Origin: an uncultured Phocaeicola sp.
Lineage (GTDB): Bacteria; Bacteroidota; Bacteroidia; Bacteroidales; Bacteroidaceae
Reading direction: 5' to 3'
Assembly (NCBI GenBank): GCA_944320135.1
Contig: CALUGI010000009.1
Coordinates: forward strand, 27,616-91,615
DNA length: 64,000 nucleotides
A program made the position numbers and the translations under genes. The stretch's first letter is position 1, and each line of letters begins with the position of its first letter. Positions 27,862 to 37,639 of the stretch are shown here, one piece after another. The notes beneath the pieces were generated by a model. The model was not told where the DNA came from. It saw only the letters and a list, made by a program, of their open reading frames with translations, and ran no database searches.

Positions 27862-27882
27862 TCCGAACCTTTTGTATCTTTG
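27850..27882 (+). promoter_or_regulatory. Promoter of the HU-HIG gene
   Basis: TTTG (27850-27853), 21-nt spacer, TATCTTTG (27875-27882). The -33 element is the last part of the tandem repeat. Confidence 0.65.
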
Positions 27883-27937
27883 CGTCAAACGGGAATAATC
27901 TTTCCGACATTGTTTCAAACAAAAAAACACAAAGACA

Positions 27938-28567
27938 ATGGCAGCAAAATACACCATGCAGAGAATGAACGACCTTAACCGCGAGGGAGAGACCGTACTC
28001 TACCCGAAGATGATTATCGGAAGCTGTTGCGACACCGAGGAACTGGCGGAACGGATGGCGCATGGAACCACGTTCAACAAGGGCGAAATCCTCGGAATCT
28101 TCCACCTGCTTTCAAAAGAAATGGCGGGCCAGATGGCCTCCGGACGCTCGGTCAAGATAAACGACATCGGCACGTTCACCCCCTCGCTCACGCTCAAGAA
28201 GGGGAAAGAACGCGAGTCGCCCGACGGGACGGGGAGCAAGAGGAACGCGGAAAGCATCGAAGTGGGGAAGGTCAACTTCCGCCCCTCCAAGAAATTCGTG
28301 CATGAAGTGGACAAGCAATGCGTTTTGGAACGCACGTCGCAGGTGATGGGATACCGCGTTTCGAAGTACACGCCGGAAGAGAGGCTCCGCATCGCGCAGG
28401 AACACCTTGAGACGCACGCCACACTCACCGTGCCCATCTATGCGGAACTGACAGGACTGAGCCGGACGACCGCCGGAAAGGAGCTGAAGGGATGGTACAA
28501 AACGCCCGGATCGGGCATCGGAATCGAAGGAAGAGGAAGCCACCGGATATACGTGAAGAAGGCATGA
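27938..28567 (+). CDS. HU-like DNA-binding protein (HU-HIG domain)
   Basis: A 209-residue protein. Residues 1-125 form an HU/IHF-like domain of the Bacteroidales HU-HIG type (KMIIGSCCDTEELAERMAHG, FNKGEILGIFHLLSKEMAGQ, KINDIGTFTPSL, VNFRPSKKF). A C-terminal extension (about 140-209) reads like a helix-turn-helix (YAELTGLSRTTAGKELKGW) with a basic tail. Such proteins bend or coat DNA; the extra domain suggests more specific binding. The gene is transcribed alone, and its promoter region holds a tandem inverted-repeat array that could be its own target, which is inference. Confidence 0.85.
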   Translation: MAAKYTMQRMNDLNREGETVLYPKMIIGSCCDTEELAERMAHGTTFNKGEILGIFHLLSKEMAGQMASGRSVKINDIGTFTPSLTLKKGKERESPDGTGSKRNAESIEVGKVNFRPSKKFVHEVDKQCVLERTSQVMGYRVSKYTPEERLRIAQEHLETHATLTVPIYAELTGLSRTTAGKELKGWYKTPGSGIGIEGRGSHRIYVKKA

Positions 28568-28572
28568 ACGCG

Positions 28573-28610
28573 AAAAAAGCCGCCGGAAGCAAAATGCCCC
28601 CGGCGGCTTT
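28573..28610. terminator. Terminator between the HU-HIG and nucleotidyltransferase genes
   Basis: AAAGCCGCCGG (28576-28586) pairs with CCGGCGGCTTT (28600-28610). The T-run is on the minus-strand side, so it best serves the nucleotidyltransferase. Confidence 0.75.
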
Positions 28611-28635
28611 GCATATAAATCCGCAAGTTCCGATA

Positions 28636-29541
28636 TCAGAACAGTTTCGCAGGATATTCGCCTGCGTCCACCAAAGCCTGGAGCTTGTCGACCACGCCCT
28701 GACGGTCGGCCGCGTATGTCACGCCGAACCACTTGGAAGTAGTGTCGAGCACCTTGACGGTTGCAGTTCCTTCGTTAATCAGCTTGTTCACCATCAGCGG
28801 GATGAAATATTCGCACTTCAGGTTGCCGATGTTGTCTTTCAGGAACTCGGCGAAATAGTCTTCCGAATACTTGAAATAGTCGGGAGTGAATCCCCACATG
28901 TTCATCGAAACGGGAGTGTTGTCCGGGATGCCTACCCATTCGCCTTTCTCGTCCTTATACGAAACCACCCCGTCGACACGCATGATTTCCGTGCGCTCGA
29001 CCACCGTAGTCAGATGGGCGTTTTCGTCCATCGAGCAGACGCCGCGTGCCACAGTTCCGCTCTCCGACAAGGTGTTGCCTATGCGGAAGCCCACCATGCA
29101 GTAGTCGTTCTTCGCGCCTTCGGGGATTTCAGAAAGATATTTTCCCAGAACGGCAAAGCTGTCACGCCCGTAGAAGTCGTCAGCATTGATGACGGCAAAC
29201 GGTTCCTTGATGACGTCTTTTCCCATCAGCACCGCATGGTTTGTTCCCCAAGGCTTCGTGCGCCCTTCCGGACAAGTGAAACCGGCAGGCAGATTGTCCA
29301 ATTCCTGGAACACCACCTCCACCGGAATGTGGTTTTCGTACTTGCTTACGATTTTCTCACGGAAATCTTTCTCAAAATCACGACGGATAACGAAAACGAG
29401 CTTGCCGAAGCCGCCACGGATGGCATCGAAGATAGAATAGTCCATAATGGTTTCTCCGCTGGGACCTACTCCGTCAAGCTGCTTCAAACCGCCGTAACGG
29501 CTTCCCATACCGGCAGCCAATACAAATAATGTTGGTTTCAT
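28636..29541 (-). CDS. Sugar nucleotidyltransferase-like protein
   Basis: A 301-residue cytosolic protein with the nucleotidyltransferase Rossmann fold: start LFVLAAGMGSRYGGLKQ is the nucleotide-binding signature, NADDFYGRDSF holds the metal-binding aspartates and KPWGTNHAVLMG the base/sugar site. The remaining 120 residues are particular to this group. It should activate a sugar phosphate with a nucleotide, but neither is predictable, and no capsule or LPS genes are adjacent. It has its own -7 element and terminator, divergent from tamB. Confidence 0.85.
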   Translation of the reverse strand: MKPTLFVLAAGMGSRYGGLKQLDGVGPSGETIMDYSIFDAIRGGFGKLVFVIRRDFEKDFREKIVSKYENHIPVEVVFQELDNLPAGFTCPEGRTKPWGTNHAVLMGKDVIKEPFAVINADDFYGRDSFAVLGKYLSEIPEGAKNDYCMVGFRIGNTLSESGTVARGVCSMDENAHLTTVVERTEIMRVDGVVSYKDEKGEWVGIPDNTPVSMNMWGFTPDYFKYSEDYFAEFLKDNIGNLKCEYFIPLMVNKLINEGTATVKVLDTTSKWFGVTYAADRQGVVDKLQALVDAGEYPAKLF

Positions 29542-29569
29542 AAGTGTATTAAAATGTTTAGTAACACTA

Positions 29570-29577
29570 CAAAGTTA
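29570..29577 (-). promoter_or_regulatory. Nucleotidyltransferase promoter -7 element
   Basis: Minus-strand TAACTTTG, 28 nt before the ATG. For the divergent tamB only TATATTCG (29640-29647), one mismatch from consensus, is seen. Confidence 0.5.
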
Positions 29578-29669
29578 GGAAATATTACGAGCATAAATAA
29601 ATAGTTTTTCGATAAAATCAATTTTTTCACTACTTTTTTATATATTCGCACAGACTAACTGACATTCAG

Positions 29670-32600
29670 ATGAAACAATACATGAAATGGGGCGGAATCG
29701 CGCTGGCGGCTCCCGTCCTCTTGTTTATTATAATATGTATATTGCTCTACATCCCTCCCATACAGAACTTCATCGTAGGGAAAGCCACCCAATATGCCAC
29801 GGAAGCCACAGGAATGGGCATACATATACGCCGCATTTCATTGTCGTTCCCGTTGAATCTGGTTGTTCATGACACGCAGGTCATCGACAAAAGCGACACG
29901 ATACTTGACGTAAGCAAACTTACCGTAAAGGTACAGATGCTCCCTTTGGTGAGGAAACAGGTGGAAATAGACGGCATAAAAATCGAAAAAGCGTCTGTCA
30001 ATACGGCCGATATGATAGAAGGCATACGGCTGGAAGGCAGTCTGGGAGAACTTTTTTTGAACTCTCACGGAGTCGACCTGACTCCTGAAACGGCCATACT
30101 GAACAGCCTTTACTTAAAAGACACCCGCATCGCCCTGACACTGGCCGACACGACAGCAACCGACACGACAACCGCAAGCGAACCCATACGATGGAAAATC
30201 AAACTTGAAGACATTGGTTTGGAAAACGTGTCGTTCTATCTGAGAATGCCTCTCGACACAATGGACATGGACTTCGAGATAGGCAAGGCTTCGCTGCATG
30301 ACGGACTCGTCGACCTGCACAAAGAGGCATACACAATCGGCAGATTCGACCTCCTGAAAAGCAGAATCGCCTACGATTCGGGAAATTCGCAAAAGGCTGA
30401 AGACGGGCTCGACCCGTCGCACATCAGGCTGACCGACATCAACATCGGACTGGACTCCGTTTATTATGCAGGCAACGACATCCGTGCGCTTATCCGCCTG
30501 TTTGACTTGAAAGAGCGTTCAGGACTGCAAATCATATCTACAGAGGGAGAACTCCGCGCTGACAATCAGGCCATCCGCATCCCCTCGCTCCAAATCAACA
30601 CCGCCAACTCCGCTTTGGAGCTGAACGCCACGGCAGACTGGAGCGTTACCGAACAAAACAAGGACGGAAAGCTGAGCGCACGCCTGATGGCCGACATCGG
30701 GAAAGCCGACATAGCCAAAGCCGTGTCCGGCCTGCCGGAAGATTTGGTGAAAGCGTTGCCCTCTGCACCGCTACAGGTGCGGTTTGGAGTTGACGGGACA
30801 TTGGACAACTTGCGCCTGACCGCCTGTTCAGTGGGAATCCCCGGAAATTTCCGTTTGGAAGCAGACGGCGCACTGAACCATGTGCTCGACAGCATATCCA
30901 GAGAAGGAGGAATCAACCTGAACGGCCAATTCATCGACATGTCTTTCTTGGAACGCCTCACAGGGGGAATCACCATCCCGTCGGGAACCGTATTGAAAGG
31001 AAAAGCCGAAATGAAAGGCAATGCCCTGTCTGCCGACACCCGAATCAAGCAAGGAGAAGGAGCGCTGGAGCTAAAAGGCAGATTCGACATGGACAAGGAA
31101 GCCTATAAAGTTTCGTTGCTTGCGGACAGCCTGAACATCCACAACTTTATGCCGAACGACTCGCTTTTTGAAGTGACGGCTTCATTGACGGCTGAAGGCG
31201 AAAAGTTCGATTTCTTCTCTCCGGCCACACGCCTGCAGGCTGAAGCGTCTTTGAACCATTTGCGCTATGGAACGCGGATATTTTCAGGCATCGGACTTGA
31301 CGCCGAACTGAAACAATCGGAAGCGACCGTACATCTCAACGCCAAAGACAATGTGATGCACATAGCGTCGCAGCTGAACGCTCGGCTGAAACCGGAGAGA
31401 ATCCGTGCGAAAGGCACAATTGACGTGTTCAATCTGGACTGGTACGGCATGGGGCTGACACCAACTCCTTTCAAAACGACTCAGAATATAGAGCTGAACA
31501 TGGCTACCGACATGAAGAAAAGCCATAGTGCAAGAGTATCCATGAAAAACATCCGCCTGATTACAGACAAAAGCACTTTCAGCACAAAAGATTTGCATGT
31601 AGGCGGAACTACAGCGCGCGACTCCATACACTGCTATGTCAATGCAGGCGACCTGACTTTCTTGTTCCGCAGCAAAGGAGGAATAGACGAACTCACGGCA
31701 CAGGCCGACAACCTGACGAAACTGCTTGCCAAACAATGGGAAGCCCGCAAGTTCGATCAAGAAAGGATTAAACAGGCGCTTCCTTCGGCCCAGCTTCGCG
31801 TCTTTGCCGGAAGCGACAATCCGGTATCAAACACACTTGCCATACGCAAGCTCTATTTTGACAAACTACGAGTGAACCTGACGGCCAATCCGCAAGACGG
31901 ACTGAACGGAAACGCCTTCCTGTACGGGCTCCGAACGGACAGCTTGTCGCTTGACAGCATCGTATTCAAGGCTTCACAAGAACAAAATGCGCTTGCAATC
32001 AGAAGCGAAGTCAAGGCTAACGACAAGCCTTATCAGGAAGCATTCGACATTATACTGGAAAGCCGAATAGACTCCACGCACGCCAATGTAGACATCGGAT
32101 ACTTCAACGGGAAGAAAGAATGCGGCGTCGACATCGGCATGAAAGCCGGGCTGGAAAAAGAAGGAATCAGCCTGCACATCACTCCACTCAACCCGACATT
32201 GGTATACAGAAAGTTCTACGTCAACAAAGACAATTACATCTACCTGAGAGATGACGGGCGCATCATGGCCAAACTGGCCATATACGACAAGGACCATACG
32301 GGGCTGCATCTGTACTCCACCCCTGACAGCTTGTCATTACAGGACCTTACATTGGGAATCAACCGGTTGAATATCGCAGAGTTCCGACGTATCGTTCCTT
32401 ATATGCCCGACGTGGCAGGAATCATCAATCTGGAAGCACACTATGTGCAAACGGAAAGAAGCGACCAGATTGCACTGGAAGCGAACATAGACAGCCTGGT
32501 GTTTGAAAAGCAGCCGATGGGCAACTGGGCATTAAGTGCGGTATATTTGCCCAAACAGTCGGGAGTGCAGAGCATCGACGGATTTATCATGCGAAACGAC

Positions 32601-34280
32601 AAGGAGATAGCGAGCCTGAACGGTTCCTACTATCCCGCCCGAAACGAAGAATATCCAGACAGAATTGATGCGAATATGGCTTTGTTTCATCTTCCGCTCG
32701 ACATAGCCAACTCGTTCATACCTGGAGGAATGGCTGTGCTGAGCGGTGATCTCGACGGAGACTTGACTGTACGAGGGGATATCAACAAACCGACAATGAA
32801 CGGAAAGCTGAATCTGGACAGTGTCAATGTGTTCGTTCCGCAAGCATCACTGAACCTTCGCTTCGACAATCGTCCGATTGAAATCAAAGACAGCAAACTG
32901 GTGTTCGACAGATTCAAAATATTTACAAGAGGAAAGACTCCGTTCACCATAGACGGGAACGTGGACATGACAGATATGGCAAACATAAACATGGACTTGA
33001 GAATGGACGCAAACAACTTCGAGTTGCTCAACGCGAAGAGGACGAAAGAATCTCTCGTGTTCGGCAAGCTGTATGTAGACTTCCATTCCGTATTGAACGG
33101 AACGCCCGACAAAATGATGATCCGGGGCAATATGAATATCCGGGGAGGGAGCGATTTTACTTACATCCTGAAAGACTCGCCGCTCACAGTGGAGGACAAA
33201 CTGGGAGAAACGGTCACGTTCGCCAACTTCAACGACACGACAACCGTCAATCCAAAGTCTCTCCAGATGATTACATTGGGAGGCATCGACATGCTTATGA
33301 CACTCCATATAGATGAAGGAGTGCAATGCCGCGTAGACCTCGACGAACAAGGGAGCAATTACATGATGTTTGAGGGAGGAGGCGACCTGTCGTTCCAATA
33401 CACGATAGACGGAAACATGATTCTCAGCGGACGATACACATTGCTGAGCGGAGAATTGAAATACCAGCTTCCTATTATTCCGCTGAAAACTTTCCACATC
33501 AAAGAAGGCAGCTACATCGAATGGACGGGCGACCTCATGAACCCGAATCTGAGCATACAGGCAACGGAAAGGATGAGAGCATCCGTAGCGCAGGAAGGGC
33601 AAAGTTCACGGACTGTCAATTTCGATGTAGGCGTCGACATAAAGAACAGGCTGTCAGACCTCGGCTTTACATTCACCATTGACGCTCCCGAAGACGGAAG
33701 CGTGCAGAATGACCTTGCCGCCATGTCACCGGAAGATAAGAACAAACTTGCCGTGACGATGCTTGTCACCGGAATGTACATGGCTGAAGGAAATACGGCC
33801 AGCGGAAACGGACTGGACGCCAACAGTGTGATGAACTCATTCCTGCAAAGTCAAATCAACAAGGTTGCAGGAAGCGCACTGAAAACCATTGACGTAAACT
33901 TTGGCATGGAGCAAACGGATGACGGCGAAACCGGAAGTACACGTACAGACTACAATTTCGAGTTCGCCAAACGTTTCTGGAACAACCGAATCAGGGTCGT
34001 TATCGGAGGAAAAGTGTCCACCGGGAACGACACGCAACAGCAGGACGAATCGTTTATCGACAACATTTCATTGGAATACCGTCTGGACGACAGCGGCACA
34101 CGCTACATCAAAGTGTTTCATGACAAGACATACGAAAATGTGCTCGACGGAGAAGTGACCGAAACGGGAGCCGGTCTCGTGCTCCGCAAGAAAGTAGGGA
34201 AATTAGGCGAACTGTTCATCTTCAGAAAAAAAAGAAAGAATCCCCAACCAACAACCGAAGAAAATGAAGAAGCTGAATAA
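29670..34280 (+). CDS. tamB: Translocation and assembly module protein TamB
   Basis: A 1536-residue envelope protein. One N-terminal membrane helix (about 10-32, ALAAPVLLFIIICILLY) anchors it in the inner membrane; the rest is a long periplasmic beta structure of the AsmA/bridge type, ending in the TamB (DUF490) domain (about 1080-1480: LSGDLDGDLTVRGDINKPTM, LSGRYTLLSGELKYQLP, ITPL-type turns). TamB works with an Omp85 partner in outer-membrane protein insertion and is also linked to phospholipid transport. The next gene, overlapping by 17 nt, encodes that partner. Confidence 0.93.
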   Translation: MKQYMKWGGIALAAPVLLFIIICILLYIPPIQNFIVGKATQYATEATGMGIHIRRISLSFPLNLVVHDTQVIDKSDTILDVSKLTVKVQMLPLVRKQVEIDGIKIEKASVNTADMIEGIRLEGSLGELFLNSHGVDLTPETAILNSLYLKDTRIALTLADTTATDTTTASEPIRWKIKLEDIGLENVSFYLRMPLDTMDMDFEIGKASLHDGLVDLHKEAYTIGRFDLLKSRIAYDSGNSQKAEDGLDPSHIRLTDINIGLDSVYYAGNDIRALIRLFDLKERSGLQIISTEGELRADNQAIRIPSLQINTANSALELNATADWSVTEQNKDGKLSARLMADIGKADIAKAVSGLPEDLVKALPSAPLQVRFGVDGTLDNLRLTACSVGIPGNFRLEADGALNHVLDSISREGGINLNGQFIDMSFLERLTGGITIPSGTVLKGKAEMKGNALSADTRIKQGEGALELKGRFDMDKEAYKVSLLADSLNIHNFMPNDSLFEVTASLTAEGEKFDFFSPATRLQAEASLNHLRYGTRIFSGIGLDAELKQSEATVHLNAKDNVMHIASQLNARLKPERIRAKGTIDVFNLDWYGMGLTPTPFKTTQNIELNMATDMKKSHSARVSMKNIRLITDKSTFSTKDLHVGGTTARDSIHCYVNAGDLTFLFRSKGGIDELTAQADNLTKLLAKQWEARKFDQERIKQALPSAQLRVFAGSDNPVSNTLAIRKLYFDKLRVNLTANPQDGLNGNAFLYGLRTDSLSLDSIVFKASQEQNALAIRSEVKANDKPYQEAFDIILESRIDSTHANVDIGYFNGKKECGVDIGMKAGLEKEGISLHITPLNPTLVYRKFYVNKDNYIYLRDDGRIMAKLAIYDKDHTGLHLYSTPDSLSLQDLTLGINRLNIAEFRRIVPYMPDVAGIINLEAHYVQTERSDQIALEANIDSLVFEKQPMGNWALSAVYLPKQSGVQSIDGFIMRNDKEIASLNGSYYPARNEEYPDRIDANMALFHLPLDIANSFIPGGMAVLSGDLDGDLTVRGDINKPTMNGKLNLDSVNVFVPQASLNLRFDNRPIEIKDSKLVFDRFKIFTRGKTPFTIDGNVDMTDMANINMDLRMDANNFELLNAKRTKESLVFGKLYVDFHSVLNGTPDKMMIRGNMNIRGGSDFTYILKDSPLTVEDKLGETVTFANFNDTTTVNPKSLQMITLGGIDMLMTLHIDEGVQCRVDLDEQGSNYMMFEGGGDLSFQYTIDGNMILSGRYTLLSGELKYQLPIIPLKTFHIKEGSYIEWTGDLMNPNLSIQATERMRASVAQEGQSSRTVNFDVGVDIKNRLSDLGFTFTIDAPEDGSVQNDLAAMSPEDKNKLAVTMLVTGMYMAEGNTASGNGLDANSVMNSFLQSQINKVAGSALKTIDVNFGMEQTDDGETGSTRTDYNFEFAKRFWNNRIRVVIGGKVSTGNDTQQQDESFIDNISLEYRLDDSGTRYIKVFHDKTYENVLDGEVTETGAGLVLRKKVGKLGELFIFRKKRKNPQPTTEENEEAE

Positions 34281-36588
34281 CAAGACAATATTGACCGGGC
34301 TGATGCTAATCTTCATATTGGCATCATGCTCCACAACCAAGCATCTGGCTGAAGGCGAAATGCTGTACATCGGCACGCCGACTCCGGAAATCATAAACTA
34401 CGAAGAAAACGAAACGGGAGAAAGTACATTGGAAGAGGTAATGGGAGCCATCAACGTATCGCCAAACAACTCGTTCTTCGGAAGTCCGAAAATCCGATGG
34501 CCGCTTCCTTTCGGCCTATGGATCTATAACCGGTTCGAGAGATATGAGAAAGGGATAGGCAAATGGGTTTTCAACAAACTGGCGGCCGACCCCATCTATA
34601 TCTCTACCGTGAATCCTGACACCCGAAGCAAGGTTGCCACAAACCTGCTGAGAGATTACGGCTACTTCAACGGAGAAGTGACATACAAAGTAGACACCAT
34701 GAACAATCCGAAGAAGGCGAAACTGAACTACACTATCAATTTCGGACATGGATACCTATTAGACTCCATCATGTACACGGGGTTCGACAAGCGTTGCGAC
34801 AGCCTGATTCAGGCCAAGATGGACGAAACCTATCTTCATAAGGATGATCCGTTCAACGTGAACACGCTGAATCAGGAAAGAGAACGGCTTGTGGAGCAGT
34901 TCAAGAACAACGGCTATTATTTCTACCGTTCGGAGTTCATCACGTTTCTTGCCGACACTATCATACGTCCCGGATACGCCAACCTGAAAGTCGTACAGCA
35001 AATCAATGTCCCGGAAGATGCCTTGCGCACCTATCATATAGGCAACACTACGGTAAACTTGATCGGCCAGAACGGAGAGCAGCCTACAGATTCGGCCAGA
35101 TTCGGCAAATTCACGGTGAAATATGCAGGAGACAAACCGGGAATACGCTTCGGAGTATTGCGCAGAAGGTTCCTATACCGGAGCGGAGAAATCTATTCAC
35201 AACTGAGACAAAACTATTCACAACAGGCATTGTCGCGTCTGGGAATCTTCAAGTTCAATGAGTTCAGATATAACCAAAGGCCCGGTACGGACACACTGGA
35301 CATCATGGTCAACGCAATGTTCGACCTGCCATACGATGCGGAGCTCGAACTGAACGTAAAGACCAAAAGCACCAAACAAACCGGGCCTGGAGCCATATTC
35401 AAATTATCCAGAAAGAACTTCAAGCGCATGGGGGCCTCGCTGAACCTCGAACTCAACGGCTCGTATGAATGGCAAACCAGTTCTACCGTTGACGGAGAAA
35501 GTTCCGTGATGAACTCGTATGAACTGGGAGCCGCTCTCTCGCTGAACTTCCCGCGTCTGGTGCTTCCTTGGCAACAGAACCGGATGAACGCTTTCCGCTT
35601 CCCCTCGCAAACGGATTTCAAAATATACGCCAACCAAGTGAACCGTGCGCGCTATTTCAAGATGCTGTCGTTCGGAGGGGAAGTAACCTACAACTTCCAG
35701 CGCCGACGCGGCCTGAAACATACGGTCACGCCCGTTCATCTGGCTTTCAACATGCTGCAAAGGCGGACCGCCGAGTTCAACGCTATCGCCAGCCAAAACC
35801 CGATGCTCTTCCACAGCTTGGACGACCAATTCATTCCGTCATTTACATACACACTGACTTACGACAACACATACCGGAAGAGGCGCAACCGCCTTTGGTG
35901 GGAAAATTCCCTGACTTCTGCCGGGAACGTCACCTCCATGATTTACGCTGCATTCGGACAAGATTTCAAGAAAAAGGAGAAACAGCTCTTGGGAAACCCG
36001 TTTGCACAGTTCATGAAATACTCATCAGAGTTCCGTTATCTGTTCAATATAAGCGACAAGCAACAGATTGCTACCCGCGTGATGGGAGGTGTCATCTGGG
36101 CATACGGAAACAAAACCATCGCCCCTTATAGCGAACAGTTCTATGTGGGAGGGGCAAACAGTATTCGTGCGTTCACCGTTCGCTCCATAGGTCCGGGACG
36201 CTTCCGCCCTGCCGCCACAGGCTACTCATACGTAGACGAAACCGGAGACATCAAGTTGGAGGCGAACATCGAATACCGCTTCCGGATGCTATCGAACTTT
36301 TTGGGAGGAAACCTGAACGGCGCCGTATTCCTCGATGCCGGAAACGTGTGGCTGCTGAGAAAAGACGAAGCCAGACCCGAAGCCGAGTTCACCCTCAACC
36401 GGTTCTTCGACAGCATTGCTACGGGCACCGGCTTCGGTATCCGCTACGACCTGTCGTTCCTCATCCTTCGTCTGGACTTCGGAATCGCGCTCCATGTGCC
36501 TTACGACACGGAGAAAAAGGGATATTACAACATTCCTAATTTCAGGGACGGAATGGGCATTCATTTCGCCATAGGGTATCCGTTCTAA
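34264..36588 (+). CDS. tamL: TamL: lipoprotein-type TamA (Omp85 family)
   Basis: A 774-residue outer-membrane protein. Unlike proteobacterial TamA it starts with a lipoprotein signal (LASC, cysteine at 20), which is the definition of TamL in Bacteroidota. Then come POTRA repeats (about 95-340; DYGYFNGEVTYKVD, QFKNNGYYFYRSEF) and an Omp85 barrel to the C-terminus, with the lid-lock signatures YVGGANSIRAFTVRSIGPG and FLDAGNVW; it ends in a hydrophobic strand, AIGYPF. It pairs with TamB across the periplasm. The overlap with tamB implies coupled translation. Confidence 0.93.
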   Translation: MKKLNNKTILTGLMLIFILASCSTTKHLAEGEMLYIGTPTPEIINYEENETGESTLEEVMGAINVSPNNSFFGSPKIRWPLPFGLWIYNRFERYEKGIGKWVFNKLAADPIYISTVNPDTRSKVATNLLRDYGYFNGEVTYKVDTMNNPKKAKLNYTINFGHGYLLDSIMYTGFDKRCDSLIQAKMDETYLHKDDPFNVNTLNQERERLVEQFKNNGYYFYRSEFITFLADTIIRPGYANLKVVQQINVPEDALRTYHIGNTTVNLIGQNGEQPTDSARFGKFTVKYAGDKPGIRFGVLRRRFLYRSGEIYSQLRQNYSQQALSRLGIFKFNEFRYNQRPGTDTLDIMVNAMFDLPYDAELELNVKTKSTKQTGPGAIFKLSRKNFKRMGASLNLELNGSYEWQTSSTVDGESSVMNSYELGAALSLNFPRLVLPWQQNRMNAFRFPSQTDFKIYANQVNRARYFKMLSFGGEVTYNFQRRRGLKHTVTPVHLAFNMLQRRTAEFNAIASQNPMLFHSLDDQFIPSFTYTLTYDNTYRKRRNRLWWENSLTSAGNVTSMIYAAFGQDFKKKEKQLLGNPFAQFMKYSSEFRYLFNISDKQQIATRVMGGVIWAYGNKTIAPYSEQFYVGGANSIRAFTVRSIGPGRFRPAATGYSYVDETGDIKLEANIEYRFRMLSNFLGGNLNGAVFLDAGNVWLLRKDEARPEAEFTLNRFFDSIATGTGFGIRYDLSFLILRLDFGIALHVPYDTEKKGYYNIPNFRDGMGIHFAIGYPF

Positions 36589-36905
36589 GCACCGGAGCCG
36601 TCAAGGAAATCCTATGCCTTGACATCCGTTCCGTCCTGAAATCAGGACAAACCGCGACTTTCTGAATAATCAAAATGTCCATTGCCGATATTGTTTTAGA
36701 GTTGTTGACACTCGGCTTTGCCTGCAAAGTAAAGGGGCATGGGTACCAAACGATGGGTAGCGTTTTCGTGAGGAGCATTTGGCGGCAAATGTCTCTTTAC
36801 ATACTTTCTCCAAAATGAAAAATCGGAAGAATCCGATTTACAAGCTATTCCCTCAATACTTTTCTAAGGAAAAATGCCGTTTTTTCTCAATAAATACAGA
36901 AAAAA
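36589..36905. other. Gene-free stretch with two small hairpins
   Basis: Between tamL and a sigma factor. It holds GTCAAGG/CCTTGAC (36600-36623) and GTCCTG/CAGGAC (36633-36648), neither followed by a T-run, so termination of tamBL is weak or unclear. No open frame with coding character was seen. Confidence 0.5.
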
Positions 36906-36943
36906 TTTGCTCAATAGCTTTATTTTCACTATGTTTGAGCAAA
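36906..36943 (+). promoter_or_regulatory. Sigma-factor promoter overlapped by a perfect inverted repeat
   Basis: TTTG (36906-36909), 20-nt spacer, TATGTTTG (36930-36937). The 9-bp inverted repeat TTTGCTCAA (36906-36914) with TTGAGCAAA (36935-36943) covers both promoter elements, as an operator would. Confidence 0.6.
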
Positions 36944-37003
36944 ATAAATTTATTACGAAACGAATACCGCTTCATTGACGGGGAATAGCAACCTTCAAAA
37001 ACT

Positions 37004-37612
37004 ATGAAAACAATCAGATGCCTCTCAGACGGGGAACTTATCAAAGCGTATGTCAACGAGAACTCCCAAAAAGCAGCTTTAGCCTTATACGAACGTTACG
37101 AACAGCTGATTAAGATGCTGATCAACAAAGCGACATTAAGTTACGAAGACAAACAGGACTTGTTTCAGGATATAGTAATCCGGATTTTTGACAGCCTGGC
37201 CCATTCTTACCGCGAACAAGGATGTTTCAAAAAATGGGTTGCAACAATTTGCATGAACTCGCTATACTCCCATCTCCGCCTCTGCAAAAGGAACCGCACG
37301 GACAACGTTCCGGAAGAAAGTTTCGACGCCTACCCTTCGGAATATCACCCCACAAACTTTGTCATACAGTGGGAAAAAACATACAAATACCTCAAAAGCG
37401 CGATAACCGAGCAGCCTCCCGAAAGCGGAAAGATACTGACAATGCTTTATAAAGAGCAGAAAAGCTATCGCGAGATAGCGCAGGAACTTGGCATGTCGAA
37501 ATCGGGATGCCACAAGAAAGTGCAGTCCATCTTATTGAAGATGAAACAACATTTGTTGCAGCACGGCATAAAAGAACTTCCCGATGACGACATCTCGGCT
37601 ATCTCCCTTTAG
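37004..37612 (+). CDS. ECF-type RNA polymerase sigma factor
   Basis: A 202-residue sigma-70 family protein. Region 2 is visible at about 20-85 (ALYERYEQLIKMLINKAT, EDKQDLFQDIVIRIFDSL, FKKWVATICMNSLYSHLR) and region 4 at about 130-185 (KEQKSYREIAQELGMSKSGCHKKVQSI). The C-terminal 15 residues are acidic. No FecR-like anti-sigma gene, TonB receptor or SusCD is adjacent, so how it is controlled is open; the symmetric site in its promoter may matter. It converges on proB. Confidence 0.9.
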   Translation: MKTIRCLSDGELIKAYVNENSQKAALALYERYEQLIKMLINKATLSYEDKQDLFQDIVIRIFDSLAHSYREQGCFKKWVATICMNSLYSHLRLCKRNRTDNVPEESFDAYPSEYHPTNFVIQWEKTYKYLKSAITEQPPESGKILTMLYKEQKSYREIAQELGMSKSGCHKKVQSILLKMKQHLLQHGIKELPDDDISAISL

Positions 37613-37639
37613 AGAAAAAGCCTGCCATGCCCCCTTGCT

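Noticed and set aside
27644-28105. A minus-strand frame with repeated FIRT/FFRT residues
   Set aside because: Not a protein: the repeats are the translated tandem DNA array 27774-27861. The seven-residue period only reflects its 21-nt period.
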